Positions 10,301 to 20,470 of a stretch of 64,000 bases of DNA are shown in pieces. The stretch's first letter is position 1. Each line of letters opens with the position of its first letter. The translations under genes and the position numbers were made by a program. Origin of the DNA: Flavobacterium sp. GSB-24 (GTDB lineage: Bacteria > Bacteroidota > Bacteroidia > Flavobacteriales > Flavobacteriaceae); assembly GCF_027924665.1 (NCBI RefSeq), contig NZ_AP027043.1:1178001-1242000 (forward strand), given 5' to 3'. Below the pieces are notes generated by a model. That model saw only the letters and a list, made by a program, of their open reading frames with translations. It searched no databases and had not been told where the DNA came from.

Positions 10301-10499
10301 CTCCAGCTAAATTTCCGTTAGCACTAAACGGACGTATATGCACTTGATACATATTGACATCTCTCGGATCAGGCACACCGGCAAAAGGTGTTCCGTATTG
10401 CGGAGGATCCTGCGCATAAACGGAGCTTGCAAATAATAATAGAAAGCAAACTAATGCTTTGGTAATATGAAATAATCTAGTGGTAATTTTGATTTTCAT
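7383..10499 (-). CDS. Secreted multidomain alpha-amylase (GH13) with Big_2, CBM26-like, ricin-like and T9SS domains
   Basis: An extracellular starch hydrolase of 1038 residues. Order: signal peptide ending SVYAQ; GH13 barrel with nucleophile Asp near 203 (GYRCDYANN), acid Glu near 234 (MLAEGDRQ) and NHD near 295; two Ig-like Big_2 domains (about 460-540 and 545-630); a CBM26-like starch-binding module (about 633-720, IKIYYWSALPAG, WPGVNM); a third Big_2 domain (727-805); a ricin-like beta-trefoil half (812-943) with QW motifs; and a type A T9SS sorting domain with IYPNP and final KKLIVK. The start at 10499 is chosen because the upstream ATG at 10529 would place ten extra residues before a normal signal peptide. 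It closes the sus locus. It resembles the T9SS-secreted amylase AmyB reported from F. johnsoniae, but identity was not tested. Confidence 0.93.
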   Translation of the reverse strand: MKIKITTRLFHITKALVCFLLLFASSVYAQDPPQYGTPFAGVPDPRDVNMYQVHIRPFSANGNLAGVTARLDNIKALGTNVIYLMPIFPHGTDSRSSASPYCIKDFKAVGSEYGSLADLRTLVDGAHSRGMAVILDIAINGTSWDHGWTTSHPEYYKRTGTTIQQLGNFSDIAALDLNSSATRAAIKDAMRYWIFAANIDGYRCDYANNPPLDFWSEVNSNLRGISSHNLLMLAEGDRQENFQVGFDMNYGDRWFHSGLYDIANGGPVSQRLQDQSTYEYAKATGNQQIVRYTGNHDTYTNDDGVRRPFVAFKNHNGIVANFLVSAYMRGVPFLMSGQEIDYEPKTDWPWTNFKFNWSQNPTAAADFAKILNFRTTSTAIRRGDLTTYANDDISIFTKTLGTEKVIVMSNLRNASKSYVIPASLAGTYVNPYNNNASVTLTTGATRTFAAFEYLVLTNTNAPVVAVTGVSVSPTTVTVGLGTTQQLNATIAPANATNQNVTWTSSNTAVATVNTSGLVTAVAAGTATITVKTVDGNKTATSAITVAAIPVASVSVSPTTASLYAGNTQQLSATISPANATNKNVTWSSTNNAIATVNSSGLVTAVAAGTATITATTQDGNKTASATITVNLNTNFTVYFYKPSNWGTGIKIYYWSALPAGVLANATWPGVNMSDAGSGWYSYTFTNVTSTNLIFNDGTNQTADLSRNKTGWYMNNTWYDSNPGTGVAVTGVTLSPTTAALSVGATQQLTPTVSPSTATNKAVTYSSNNTAVATVNSSGLVTAVANGTATITVTTVDGNKTSTCVVTVSTTSTGGTYYTIKNRWTGAYLSDAGTNVGYGTTVSGNNYKWQKIAIDATYFVLKNAATGELINIEGQTGTVQCNITDTTFWSAQWSSDYIDGTWVRLRNRWQTGNIIHVENQTGSAQYGNSQDGWFSAQWQLEPTTVGTSKMALNVEEVSTAEPVIGIYPNPAINNEFHILMPELASGNTAEIFVSDLNGRTLLTEKLSSSGQVNHHLSSGIYIVNIISKDFNVTKKLIVK

Positions 10500-10646
10500 A
10501 ATAATAGTTTTTTGAATGCTTGTCGGCATTTCTAACTAAAATTCATTCTCACTCGCATTGTTTTTAAATTCGACAAACATTTTGTGGTTAATAGTTTTCA
10601 AGTAGTAAATTTTTTAATTTTTTGCTCATTAATGAGCATAAGTTTC

Positions 10647-10720
10647 TGCCACGAATTTCACGAATGAGCACAAATTTAATCTGCAGCTAATTCTCGTGTC
10701 AATTCGTGAAATTTGTGGCA
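10647..10720. repeat. Palindromic intergenic repeat
   Basis: TGCCACGAATTTCACGAAT (10647-10665) and ATTCGTGAAATTTGTGGCA (10702-10720) are complementary at 18 of 19 positions. It lies between susB and the large amylase gene on the minus strand. A second short palindrome, GCTCATTAATGAGC, sits just to its left at about 10624-10637. Confidence 0.75.
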
Positions 10721-10747
10721 AAAAACTTAGAACCTAAGTTTCTTAAA

Positions 10748-12949
<2,202 letters not shown>

Positions 12950-12975
12950 TTAGGTTTTAAAGCTGCATAAGAATA

Positions 12976-14358
12976 TTAATTTTTCAATACTAAATATTGA
13001 AAGGGTTGAAGTGTTATTTCAGAACCTACAGTTACGGCAGCTCCAGTAAAAGCGTCTTTCCAGTTTCCTTTTAAAGTATTTGGAATAAGATGTTTTACTG
13101 TTGAATTGGTTAAGTTAGAAAGTACAAAAACTTTTTCTGCATCTTTTTCCATCGTAAATGCACTTACGGCATCACTGCTATAACCTGTAAAAGTTCCTTT
13201 TTTAATGGCATTACTTGTATTTCTAAAGGCAATGATTTTTTTGTATTCTGCCAGCATTTCAGTATCAGCAGTACTCCAGTCGATTGGTGTTTTGGCAAAG
13301 TAATTTAATCTTTTATCGTAACCAATTTCCTGACCATTGTAAATCATTGGAACAGATTTTAAATAAGCAGCTACGACAAAAGTTGCAATTGATCCTTTTT
13401 TACCTCCAAAAAGTTCTAATGGAGTTCCGTCTGAAAGATTTACGTCATGGTTGCTTGTGTAACGAACAACTCTATTTTCTGGCTTGTAATTGTTTGCATA
13501 TTCAGTTGCATTCGAATCCTGAATAGTTGTAGCAGGTTTGTTGTTTTTGAAAAGCTGTTCTAACGTGCTGAAGAAATTGAATCCAAACGTATAATCAAAA
13601 CCTGATGCGAAATGATTTACTTTAGAACCTTCGGCAAGCATTAAAATGGTTTGATTTTTCTTGATTTTTCTCAATTTTGAAATAGCATCAGACCAGAAAT
13701 CTTGAGGAACAAAATCAGCATAATCGCATCTGAATCCATCAACATTTGCGTTGTAAACCCAGTATGACATGGCGTCGATCATCGCATCTTTCATTTCAGT
13801 GCTATTAAAATTTAATTGAGCTACATCATTGTAATTTGTTCCTGGCGGAATAATAATGTTTCCGCTTGCATCTTTTTGGTACCAGTCTGGATGTTGTGTA
13901 ATCCAAGTATTATCCCAAGCAGTATGATTGGCAACCCAGTCTAAAACAACTGCCATGTTTTTTTTATGCGCTTCTTCGACTAAAGTCTGCAAATCTTGTA
14001 ACGTTCCGAAATCGGGATTTACGGCCTTATAATCTTTTACCGCGTAAGGAGATCCTAATTCGCCTGAAGCTCTTTCTTTTCCAACAGGATAAATGGGCAT
14101 TAAATAAATAACATTTGCTCCCAGTTCCTGAATTTGTGTTAATCTGTCCTGAACGCCTTTTAATGTTCCTGCCTGGCTAAAAGCACGAATATTTACCTGA
14201 TAGATTATAGCATCTTCTTTTTTTGGCATTTTTTCAAAAGGAGCTCCATATTGCGTATATGGAGATTCTGGTGTTTTTGTATCGTCGTCAGATGAGCTGC
14301 ACGAAACAAATGCCAAAGTAAGCAGTAATGCGTACACGATTTTTATGTTAAATTTCAT
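12976..14358 (-). CDS. Lipoprotein alpha-amylase (GH13), SusG-like
   Basis: A 460-residue GH13 amylase with a lipoprotein signal (LAFVSCSSSDDD), so it is expected to be anchored in the outer membrane, probably facing outward next to SusCDE. The negatively charged residues after the cysteine resemble surface-export signals of Bacteroidota lipoproteins. Catalytic residues: Asp near 211 (GFRCDYADF), Glu near 241 (MLAEGSK) and NHD near 304 (YTSNHDVN). The catalytic domain is clearly paralogous to that of the large amylase (both share YQVxIRxFS and NVIYLMPI). No carbohydrate-binding module is visible. It would cut starch at the surface to feed SusC. It is shorter than Bacteroides SusG, which carries an inserted CBM58, so the symbol is withheld. 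Confidence 0.92.
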   Translation of the reverse strand: MKFNIKIVYALLLTLAFVSCSSSDDDTKTPESPYTQYGAPFEKMPKKEDAIIYQVNIRAFSQAGTLKGVQDRLTQIQELGANVIYLMPIYPVGKERASGELGSPYAVKDYKAVNPDFGTLQDLQTLVEEAHKKNMAVVLDWVANHTAWDNTWITQHPDWYQKDASGNIIIPPGTNYNDVAQLNFNSTEMKDAMIDAMSYWVYNANVDGFRCDYADFVPQDFWSDAISKLRKIKKNQTILMLAEGSKVNHFASGFDYTFGFNFFSTLEQLFKNNKPATTIQDSNATEYANNYKPENRVVRYTSNHDVNLSDGTPLELFGGKKGSIATFVVAAYLKSVPMIYNGQEIGYDKRLNYFAKTPIDWSTADTEMLAEYKKIIAFRNTSNAIKKGTFTGYSSDAVSAFTMEKDAEKVFVLSNLTNSTVKHLIPNTLKGNWKDAFTGAAVTVGSEITLQPFQYLVLKN

Positions 14359-14394
14359 GATTTTACTTTTTATATTTTAAATGGTTGAGAAGTA

Positions 14395-14422
14395 ACCTGC
14401 CTTTCGAAGTAAAAAGACAGGT
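14395..14422 (-). promoter_or_regulatory. Hairpin between susE and the lipoprotein amylase gene
   Basis: ACCTGCCTTT (14395-14404) and AAAGACAGGT (14413-14422) pair with one mismatch. There is no following T tract on the minus strand, so it is more likely an mRNA processing or stabilising hairpin in the 95-base gap than a terminator. Confidence 0.45.
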
Positions 14423-14453
14423 AAACTCAAACCAAACTAAACTTAATTTTTAT

Positions 14454-15536
14454 CTATTTTTTTGTGATTGTATAAGTTGCTGTTGGAGGATATCCAGTAG
14501 TTGCAGGATCAACATCATTTATTTTGAATGTGATTTCATACGTACCGCCTTCGCCAACATAATGAGCGCCTGGATCATCTAAATACACAATTCCATCTGT
14601 TGTATTCTTAGGCCCGTAATTGATTGTCCAGTTATTATTTAATCTGAATTTTACATTTCCTGGAACCAAAACTGCGGTTATTTTCCATGTTTTTGTCTGG
14701 TAATCATAATTCATTGGTGTACTGTTATCCCAGCCTCCAGAAGTTCCATCACCAACAATACCCCAAGAATAAGGTGTAGCTGTCCATTTTAAAGTATTTA
14801 GATTTACTTTAACCTGATACGAACCTTCGCCCGGAAGCGCAAAATCTTTCGTACTCATGTTTTGTAGGTCGCTGTTAGTAGCACCTGCACCATAGTACTG
14901 TTCCCAATTTCTTCCCTGATTTAATTTAAATACAGGGCCATAACCTGGTTGTACCGTAACATAACCTTGATAAACACCTTTTGCGATAGCCGTTAAAGCA
15001 AGAGCAGTGTCTACATTCCATTCTCCCTGATAGGCTCCAGGCATATAAATTTCGCCGAAAACAACACTTTTTTCATAAGGAGTAACAGTCAAAGTAACTG
15101 GATATGAATAGACTTTGCGATCCATTGTTGCTTCTACGCGAACGACTAATTTTCCTTGAGTATCAATTGGAAGTCCTAAATCGACAGCAATTTTATTTAG
15201 ATCCTGACCAATTAGAGTTTTGCTTAAAACATCGGTGCCAACTTCAATTCGTTTTGCTTTTAACCAAGCGTTAGAGCCGCTTGTATCTCCAACTAAATCA
15301 AATTGAAGGGCATAAGTTACTGGAGCTTCAATAGGAAAAGAAACGGATGGCCAAGAAACTAGTAATACCTGATCTTCTGCAGTGTCTTCTGTTAATAATA
15401 TTGTATTGGATGAAACGCTGATTTCTGATGGAAAACTAACAGATTTTAATGTTGTTAATTCGGCGTCGCTTTCGCAGGATGAACCCAAGAAAAGCAAGCT
15501 GCCTAATATGAATATTTTATTGATATATTTTTTCAT
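14454..15536 (-). CDS. susE: SusE-like starch-binding outer membrane lipoprotein
   Basis: A 360-residue lipoprotein (LLFLGSSCESDAE) of the SusE/SusF type, which binds starch at the cell surface without cutting it. The N-terminal Ig-like SusE domain spans about 25-130 (VSWPSVSFPIEAPVTYALQF). Two CBM-like repeats follow, each with MPGAYQG/WGIVGDG-type starts and aromatic residues (WEQYYG, WKITAV) of the kind used to stack on sugar rings. One repeat fewer than SusF fits SusE. It lies 14 bases after susD and is in the same operon. The symbol is assigned by domain type and position, so orthology to Bacteroides SusE is an inference. Confidence 0.85.
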   Translation of the reverse strand: MKKYINKIFILGSLLFLGSSCESDAELTTLKSVSFPSEISVSSNTILLTEDTAEDQVLLVSWPSVSFPIEAPVTYALQFDLVGDTSGSNAWLKAKRIEVGTDVLSKTLIGQDLNKIAVDLGLPIDTQGKLVVRVEATMDRKVYSYPVTLTVTPYEKSVVFGEIYMPGAYQGEWNVDTALALTAIAKGVYQGYVTVQPGYGPVFKLNQGRNWEQYYGAGATNSDLQNMSTKDFALPGEGSYQVKVNLNTLKWTATPYSWGIVGDGTSGGWDNSTPMNYDYQTKTWKITAVLVPGNVKFRLNNNWTINYGPKNTTDGIVYLDDPGAHYVGEGGTYEITFKINDVDPATTGYPPTATYTITKK

Positions 15537-15550
15537 GATAGTCTTTGTTT

Positions 15551-17059
15551 TTAATAACCTGGGTTTTGTTTTAATCCACGATTGGCATCTAGAGCTGAGG
15601 TTGGAATTGGGAACAATTTTCTGAAAGCAGGAGAGGCAGGTCTAAATTCATTTGCCAATAAAAATTTGTCAAAACGAATCATGTCTTGTCTTCTGTGTCC
15701 TTCCCAGTTTAGTTCGAATCCTCTTTCATTGTAAATATCATCAAGAGTTGGGTCGTGATCTAAAGCATTTAACCCGGCACGCTGTCTGATTTGGTCTATG
15801 AAAGGTTTTGCAGCGCCTGGATTTCCTAAGCGTGCATTACATTCAGCCATCATTAAAATAACATCTGCATATCTGAAAATAGGGAAGTCGTTAGAAGCTC
15901 CTCCGCCCGTTCTTGGCGCTACAGGATAAAATTTCACGTTTCTAACTCCGGCTTGCGGATCTGCTCCTGGATTGTCTAATGAAGCAACCTCAAGTGTGTA
16001 ATTGAAACCGCCTGGCTGTTCTCCAAATAAAAACTGTTTTCTGCGAATATCATTTACATCGTACTTTAAGAAAAATTCTTTAGGAACAATTGTACCGTTC
16101 CATCCGCTGAAACCAAATAGAGCTTGTGCGTGCGGACCATATAAACTGCGAACCGCATAAACGTTACGAGATACAACATCTAAGGTTGCGTAAATTGGTA
16201 AAATGGTTTCATCTTCAGGAAGTACATCTCCAAATAATTCATAATATTTACTTCCTAAAGGATTTGCAGCATCTGCCGCTCCTGAGTGAAGTGAAAATCC
16301 GCCTTCAGCAACTTTGTTACAAGCGGCTAAACATTCGCTCCATTTTGGAGTTCCTGTGTATACTTGAGCGTTCAGATATACTTTTGCCAGTAAAGTATAA
16401 CCCGCCCATTTATTGAATCTTCCATAATAATTGCCACCTCTTGTTCCAGAAAGCAGTTCTACATTTTCGGTTAATTCTTTTACGATAAAATCATAAACTT
16501 CTTTACGGCTTGACTGCGGAATTTTATCAACAGTAATATTATTATCAGTAAAGAAAGGAACATCGCCATAGTCATCAATTAATAAATAGTAAAAGAAAGC
16601 TCTCAATGTTTTAGCTTCAGCAATTTTAGAAGCTTCGGCATTTGATTTTTCTAATAAACTAACCGCTAAATTAGCATTGAAAATAGATTTATAAAGCCAG
16701 TTCCAAGTATTGTTGATAATGAAATCTGTTGGCAGCCATTCATGTTTGTGCAAACGGGCGAAATCCTGCTGCCAGTCACCTGTATTTCTGTGTGGAATAA
16801 CCTGCTCGTCTGATGACATACAGTTCATATCGTACCATCCGTTGTCTGCACCTGCATAACCAACACCAGAGGCATTATCTCTTACGAAATCACCAGGAAC
16901 TTGGGCGTAAACGCTTGCAAGCGCTATATCAGCCCCTTCTGGAGTTCCGTAAAAATCTTCTGCGGGATATTTATCGTACACATTTTCGTCTATATCTGTA
17001 CAACTAAAAAGAGTCAGGAAACACAAGCTTCCTGTTATCAATATATTTTTAATTTTCAT
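15551..17059 (-). CDS. susD: SusD/RagB family nutrient-binding lipoprotein
   Basis: A 502-residue SusD-type lipoprotein (LCFLTLFSCTDIDENVY) that forms the lid of the SusC transporter and binds the oligosaccharide. Typical features are the N-terminal helical TPR-like repeats (TLRAFFYYLLIDDYGDVPF), the RKEVYDFIVKEL segment, and the C-terminal block FPIFRYADVILMMAECNARL, ERGFELNWEGHRRQDMIRFD and LFPIPTSALDANRGLKQNPGY, which is diagnostic of the family. It follows susC by 8 bases, the usual pair arrangement. Starch as the ligand is inferred from the two amylases and the GH97 enzyme in the operon. Confidence 0.95.
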   Translation of the reverse strand: MKIKNILITGSLCFLTLFSCTDIDENVYDKYPAEDFYGTPEGADIALASVYAQVPGDFVRDNASGVGYAGADNGWYDMNCMSSDEQVIPHRNTGDWQQDFARLHKHEWLPTDFIINNTWNWLYKSIFNANLAVSLLEKSNAEASKIAEAKTLRAFFYYLLIDDYGDVPFFTDNNITVDKIPQSSRKEVYDFIVKELTENVELLSGTRGGNYYGRFNKWAGYTLLAKVYLNAQVYTGTPKWSECLAACNKVAEGGFSLHSGAADAANPLGSKYYELFGDVLPEDETILPIYATLDVVSRNVYAVRSLYGPHAQALFGFSGWNGTIVPKEFFLKYDVNDIRRKQFLFGEQPGGFNYTLEVASLDNPGADPQAGVRNVKFYPVAPRTGGGASNDFPIFRYADVILMMAECNARLGNPGAAKPFIDQIRQRAGLNALDHDPTLDDIYNERGFELNWEGHRRQDMIRFDKFLLANEFRPASPAFRKLFPIPTSALDANRGLKQNPGY

Positions 17060-17067
17060 GTCTTTTA

Positions 17068-20000
17068 CTATTTAAATTTTACAGTCAAACCAAACGCCAC
17101 GCTTCTGGTACGAGGATAAATTCCTCTATCGCCTCCAAAGTTATCTTCAGGTCTGCCACTTCCGCTTACGTTCAATTCTGGATCAATACCTGAATAATCC
17201 GTGATCAGGAATAAGTTGTTTCCTGTAAGTGAAAGTCTAATAGTATCAATGTATTTATCTGTGAAACGGAAAGTATATCCCGCTGTAAGATTTTCTAAAC
17301 GAATGAAAGAACCATCTTCTAGCCATAAATCTGAACCATAAGGAGAAGTATAAATTCCTTGATCTACGGCACTTGCCAAGACATTCGATTTACCAATGTT
17401 TTCTAATCTGCTTAAGTTAGAACGCAATCCGTTATAGATTTTATTTCCTCCAGAACCTCTTAATAAAAGAGAAGCGTCAAAGTTTTTATATCTGTAAGAT
17501 GGATTAAATGCAAAAGTATAAGTTGGTAAAGCAGAACCAGCGTAGTAACGGTCCGGACTTTTTACACCTTGATCAATTATACCATTTCCGTCGCGGTCCA
17601 AAACAGTTTCAACATTGTTTTCGTTTTTGCCGGTATGTTCTAGAATATAAAATGCTCCAATTGGTTTTCCTTTTACTAGATAAGAGTTTGCGGCTCCCCA
17701 ACCCACATAATCAGTGTTTAAAGGAACGCCATTAATGCTTCCATCTAAATTTAGGACTTCATTTTTCATAAATGAAGCGTTTCCTGCCAAAGTCAGTGTG
17801 CTGTTTTGTGTTTTAATAACGTCGTAAGCAAGAGAAACCTCAATACCTTTGTTTGAAATACTTCCCACGTTTGCCTTAATAGTAGGATAAGGATAAGGAG
17901 GTTGAGGTACTGTATAATCAAATAATAAATTTTCTGTTTTAGAATCATAGACATCGACAGTTCCCCTTAATCTGTTATTTAAGAGTGCGAAATCAAGACC
18001 TAAATTGGTTTGTTTTTTGGTTTCCCACTTCAAATCGGCATTTGCATTTTGGGTGATTATGTAGTTTGTAATTGGCGAACCTCCAAAATAAGTCGTTCCG
18101 CTGCTGCCCACTAATGAAATTGAGTTTTGCGGATAAAGTCCTTGCTGGTTACCCGTTTCTCCATATCCTACTCGAAGTTTTAATTCGTCAAACAAACGTT
18201 GGTTACGCATAAATGGTTCTTTTTCAATTTGCCATGCAACAGATGCAGAAGGGAAATTTCCCCATTTATTATTAACACCAAACACAGAAGAACCATCACG
18301 ACGGATACTGGCTGTAACTAAATATCGATCTAATAACGAATAGTTTACTCTCGCTAAAAATGAAGCTAAAGTTCTGTCGTTTTTATAGGTTTCAATATCG
18401 CCAGGACGAATTTTTGTCAAATCTCCTAGCTGAAGTGCATTATAAGTGGCTTTATCATTAATAAAACCTCTTACTTGTGCAAAACTTCCCTGATACATCT
18501 GATTTTGCCATTCGTATAAACCTAATACGTTTATATTGTGTACGCCAAATGTTCTCTTGTAATTCAAACTAAAGTTCGTAAGTTTCTCATTTTGTCTGCG
18601 GTTTCTAACATTTCCATAACCATTTTGATCAATGGCATAAGCACTTGTTGAAACTACAGGAAGATAATAACCTTCGGTTGTATTTGTTTTTCTCCAGCTT
18701 CCAAACCAGCTAGCCTTTAGACCTCTAGCCAAATCTAAATCAGCTTTTAAACTTGCAAATAAGTTGTCATTTTCTGCATTATTTGAAACAGATTGAGCCG
18801 TTGCATACGGGTTTAAGTATTGAAATACGTTAGGATCTGTAAAATAAGTTCCATCAGTATTGAAAACTGGATCTGTTGGTCTTACTAAATATGCGTTAGT
18901 AATTAAGTTTGAAGTATACGCTGCAGTTCCAATACTTTGAATAATGCTGGTTGTATTATTAATTCCTGTGTTTAAATTAAAAGTTAAACTTAATTTATCA
19001 TCAAGTGCCAGTTGAGTTGCTTGAATACGCCCAATGTATTTTTGATTACTTGAATTAATTACAACTCCATCTTGCAAAATCGCAGTTAAAGAAGCTCTAT
19101 AATTAAATTTGTCCGTTCCTCCACCAAAAGAAAGTGTATGAGTTTGTGTTAAACCAGTTTGTGTCAAAAGGCCGTACCAATCTGTATTAGAACCATGATT
19201 TGCAGATGCAGGTACGCCAACACTTTGTGCAGTGGCCCACCACTCGTCAGCATTTAACATGTCTAATTTTTTTGGAATAAAATCTAAAGATGTAGAACCA
19301 GTATATTCCATAGTAGTTTTACCTGCTTTATTCTTTTTAGTGGTAATTATAAGGACACCCGGCGCACCGCGAGAACCATAAATGGCAGTTGCAGAAGCAT
19401 CTTTTAGAATATCATAACTTTCAATTTCGCTAGGGGGAACTTGGCTCAGCAAATCCATATTTCCCTGAATTCCATCGACAACTACCAAAGGATCACTTCC
19501 CCCAATTAAAGAAGAAATTCCGCGAATACGAACACTTGGACCAGAACCTGGCTCGCTTCCTAACTGTGTAATATTAACACCTGCAGCTTTTCCCGCAATT
19601 AATTGTAGCGGATTTACTATTGCACCTTGATTCATATCTTTGGCACCAATAGACGAAACAGCACCAGTTACATCTCTTTTAGATGTTGTACCGTAACCCA
19701 CAACTACAATTTCTTGCAAATCGGTTGCATCTGGAAGAAGCTGAATATTGATAACGCTTTGGCTGGCAACTACTTTTTTCTCTTTATATCCAACAAAAGA
19801 CACAATAATTACCGATTGGCTACTTTCAACCGTAAGCTTGTATTTTCCGTCAAAATCAGTTACCATTCCGTTTTTTGTTCCCTCTTCAATAACAGAAGCG
19901 CCTGGTAAAGGCATGCCATTTTCATCGGTAATTATACCTGAAACGGTTTGCTTTTGAAATTCAATTACCTGTGTTTTAAGTTCTGGCTTCTTAAGTATAA

Positions 20001-20340
20001 TTTGCGTATCACGAATTTTAAATTCGGTTGGAGTTCCTTTAAAAAGTTTGTCTAAAACCACATATATAGATTGATCTTTTACAGAAATTGAAACGGTTCG
20101 ATCTAAGTCGATGTCGCTCAATTTGTAAATAAATCTAAAATCTGTTTTTTGTTCAATGGTCTCAATAACCTTTTCGATTGTTGAATTGTTTAATTCAAGG
20201 GTAACTTTTGTCTTTTGGGCATAAGTATTCCCTCTAATATTAAACATGGCGACCAAAATAAGTAGTGTAGTTAGTTTCAATTTTAGGTCATTTTGGAACA
20301 ATGAGTATAGAAACCCATTATTCTTAGATTTTTTTTTCAT
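17068..20340 (-). CDS. susC: SusC/RagA TonB-linked outer membrane transporter with STN signalling domain
   Basis: A 1090-residue TonB-dependent transporter for oligosaccharides. After the signal peptide comes a secretin/TonB short N-terminal (STN) domain at about 60-110 (IEKVIETIEQKTDFRFIY). Next are a CarboxypepD_reg-like domain (SGIITDENGMPLPGASV, about 130-210), the SusC-type TonB box region (LQEIVVVGYGTTSKRDVTGA), the plug (GVNITQLGSEPGSGPSVRIR) and a long barrel ending VRSVAFGLTVKFK. The STN domain is the part that touches a FecR anti-sigma factor, and fecR and an ECF sigma gene lie directly upstream, so this is a transducing SusC. It heads the susCDE-amylase-susB row. Starch is the likely substrate by context. 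Confidence 0.95.
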   Translation of the reverse strand: MKKKSKNNGFLYSLFQNDLKLKLTTLLILVAMFNIRGNTYAQKTKVTLELNNSTIEKVIETIEQKTDFRFIYKLSDIDLDRTVSISVKDQSIYVVLDKLFKGTPTEFKIRDTQIILKKPELKTQVIEFQKQTVSGIITDENGMPLPGASVIEEGTKNGMVTDFDGKYKLTVESSQSVIIVSFVGYKEKKVVASQSVINIQLLPDATDLQEIVVVGYGTTSKRDVTGAVSSIGAKDMNQGAIVNPLQLIAGKAAGVNITQLGSEPGSGPSVRIRGISSLIGGSDPLVVVDGIQGNMDLLSQVPPSEIESYDILKDASATAIYGSRGAPGVLIITTKKNKAGKTTMEYTGSTSLDFIPKKLDMLNADEWWATAQSVGVPASANHGSNTDWYGLLTQTGLTQTHTLSFGGGTDKFNYRASLTAILQDGVVINSSNQKYIGRIQATQLALDDKLSLTFNLNTGINNTTSIIQSIGTAAYTSNLITNAYLVRPTDPVFNTDGTYFTDPNVFQYLNPYATAQSVSNNAENDNLFASLKADLDLARGLKASWFGSWRKTNTTEGYYLPVVSTSAYAIDQNGYGNVRNRRQNEKLTNFSLNYKRTFGVHNINVLGLYEWQNQMYQGSFAQVRGFINDKATYNALQLGDLTKIRPGDIETYKNDRTLASFLARVNYSLLDRYLVTASIRRDGSSVFGVNNKWGNFPSASVAWQIEKEPFMRNQRLFDELKLRVGYGETGNQQGLYPQNSISLVGSSGTTYFGGSPITNYIITQNANADLKWETKKQTNLGLDFALLNNRLRGTVDVYDSKTENLLFDYTVPQPPYPYPTIKANVGSISNKGIEVSLAYDVIKTQNSTLTLAGNASFMKNEVLNLDGSINGVPLNTDYVGWGAANSYLVKGKPIGAFYILEHTGKNENNVETVLDRDGNGIIDQGVKSPDRYYAGSALPTYTFAFNPSYRYKNFDASLLLRGSGGNKIYNGLRSNLSRLENIGKSNVLASAVDQGIYTSPYGSDLWLEDGSFIRLENLTAGYTFRFTDKYIDTIRLSLTGNNLFLITDYSGIDPELNVSGSGRPEDNFGGDRGIYPRTRSVAFGLTVKFK

Positions 20341-20388
20341 AATTTTGTTAATTGATTGTAGTTAATTCGTTATATTCAATCACTTAGT

Positions 20389-20421
20389 AAATCGGAAATT
20401 GTTCGCAGCTCTTTCCGATTT
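20389..20421. promoter_or_regulatory. Hairpin between fecR and susC
   Basis: AAATCGGAAA (20389-20398) pairs with TTTCCGATTT (20412-20421). A seven-T run follows on the plus strand; on the minus strand, the direction of fecR to susC, only TTT follows. It could be a weak attenuator or processing site in the 130-base gap. Confidence 0.45.
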
Positions 20422-20470
20422 TTTTATTCTAGTATGCTTTTTTCCTCATAAATTTTCATTGGTTTAGTGG

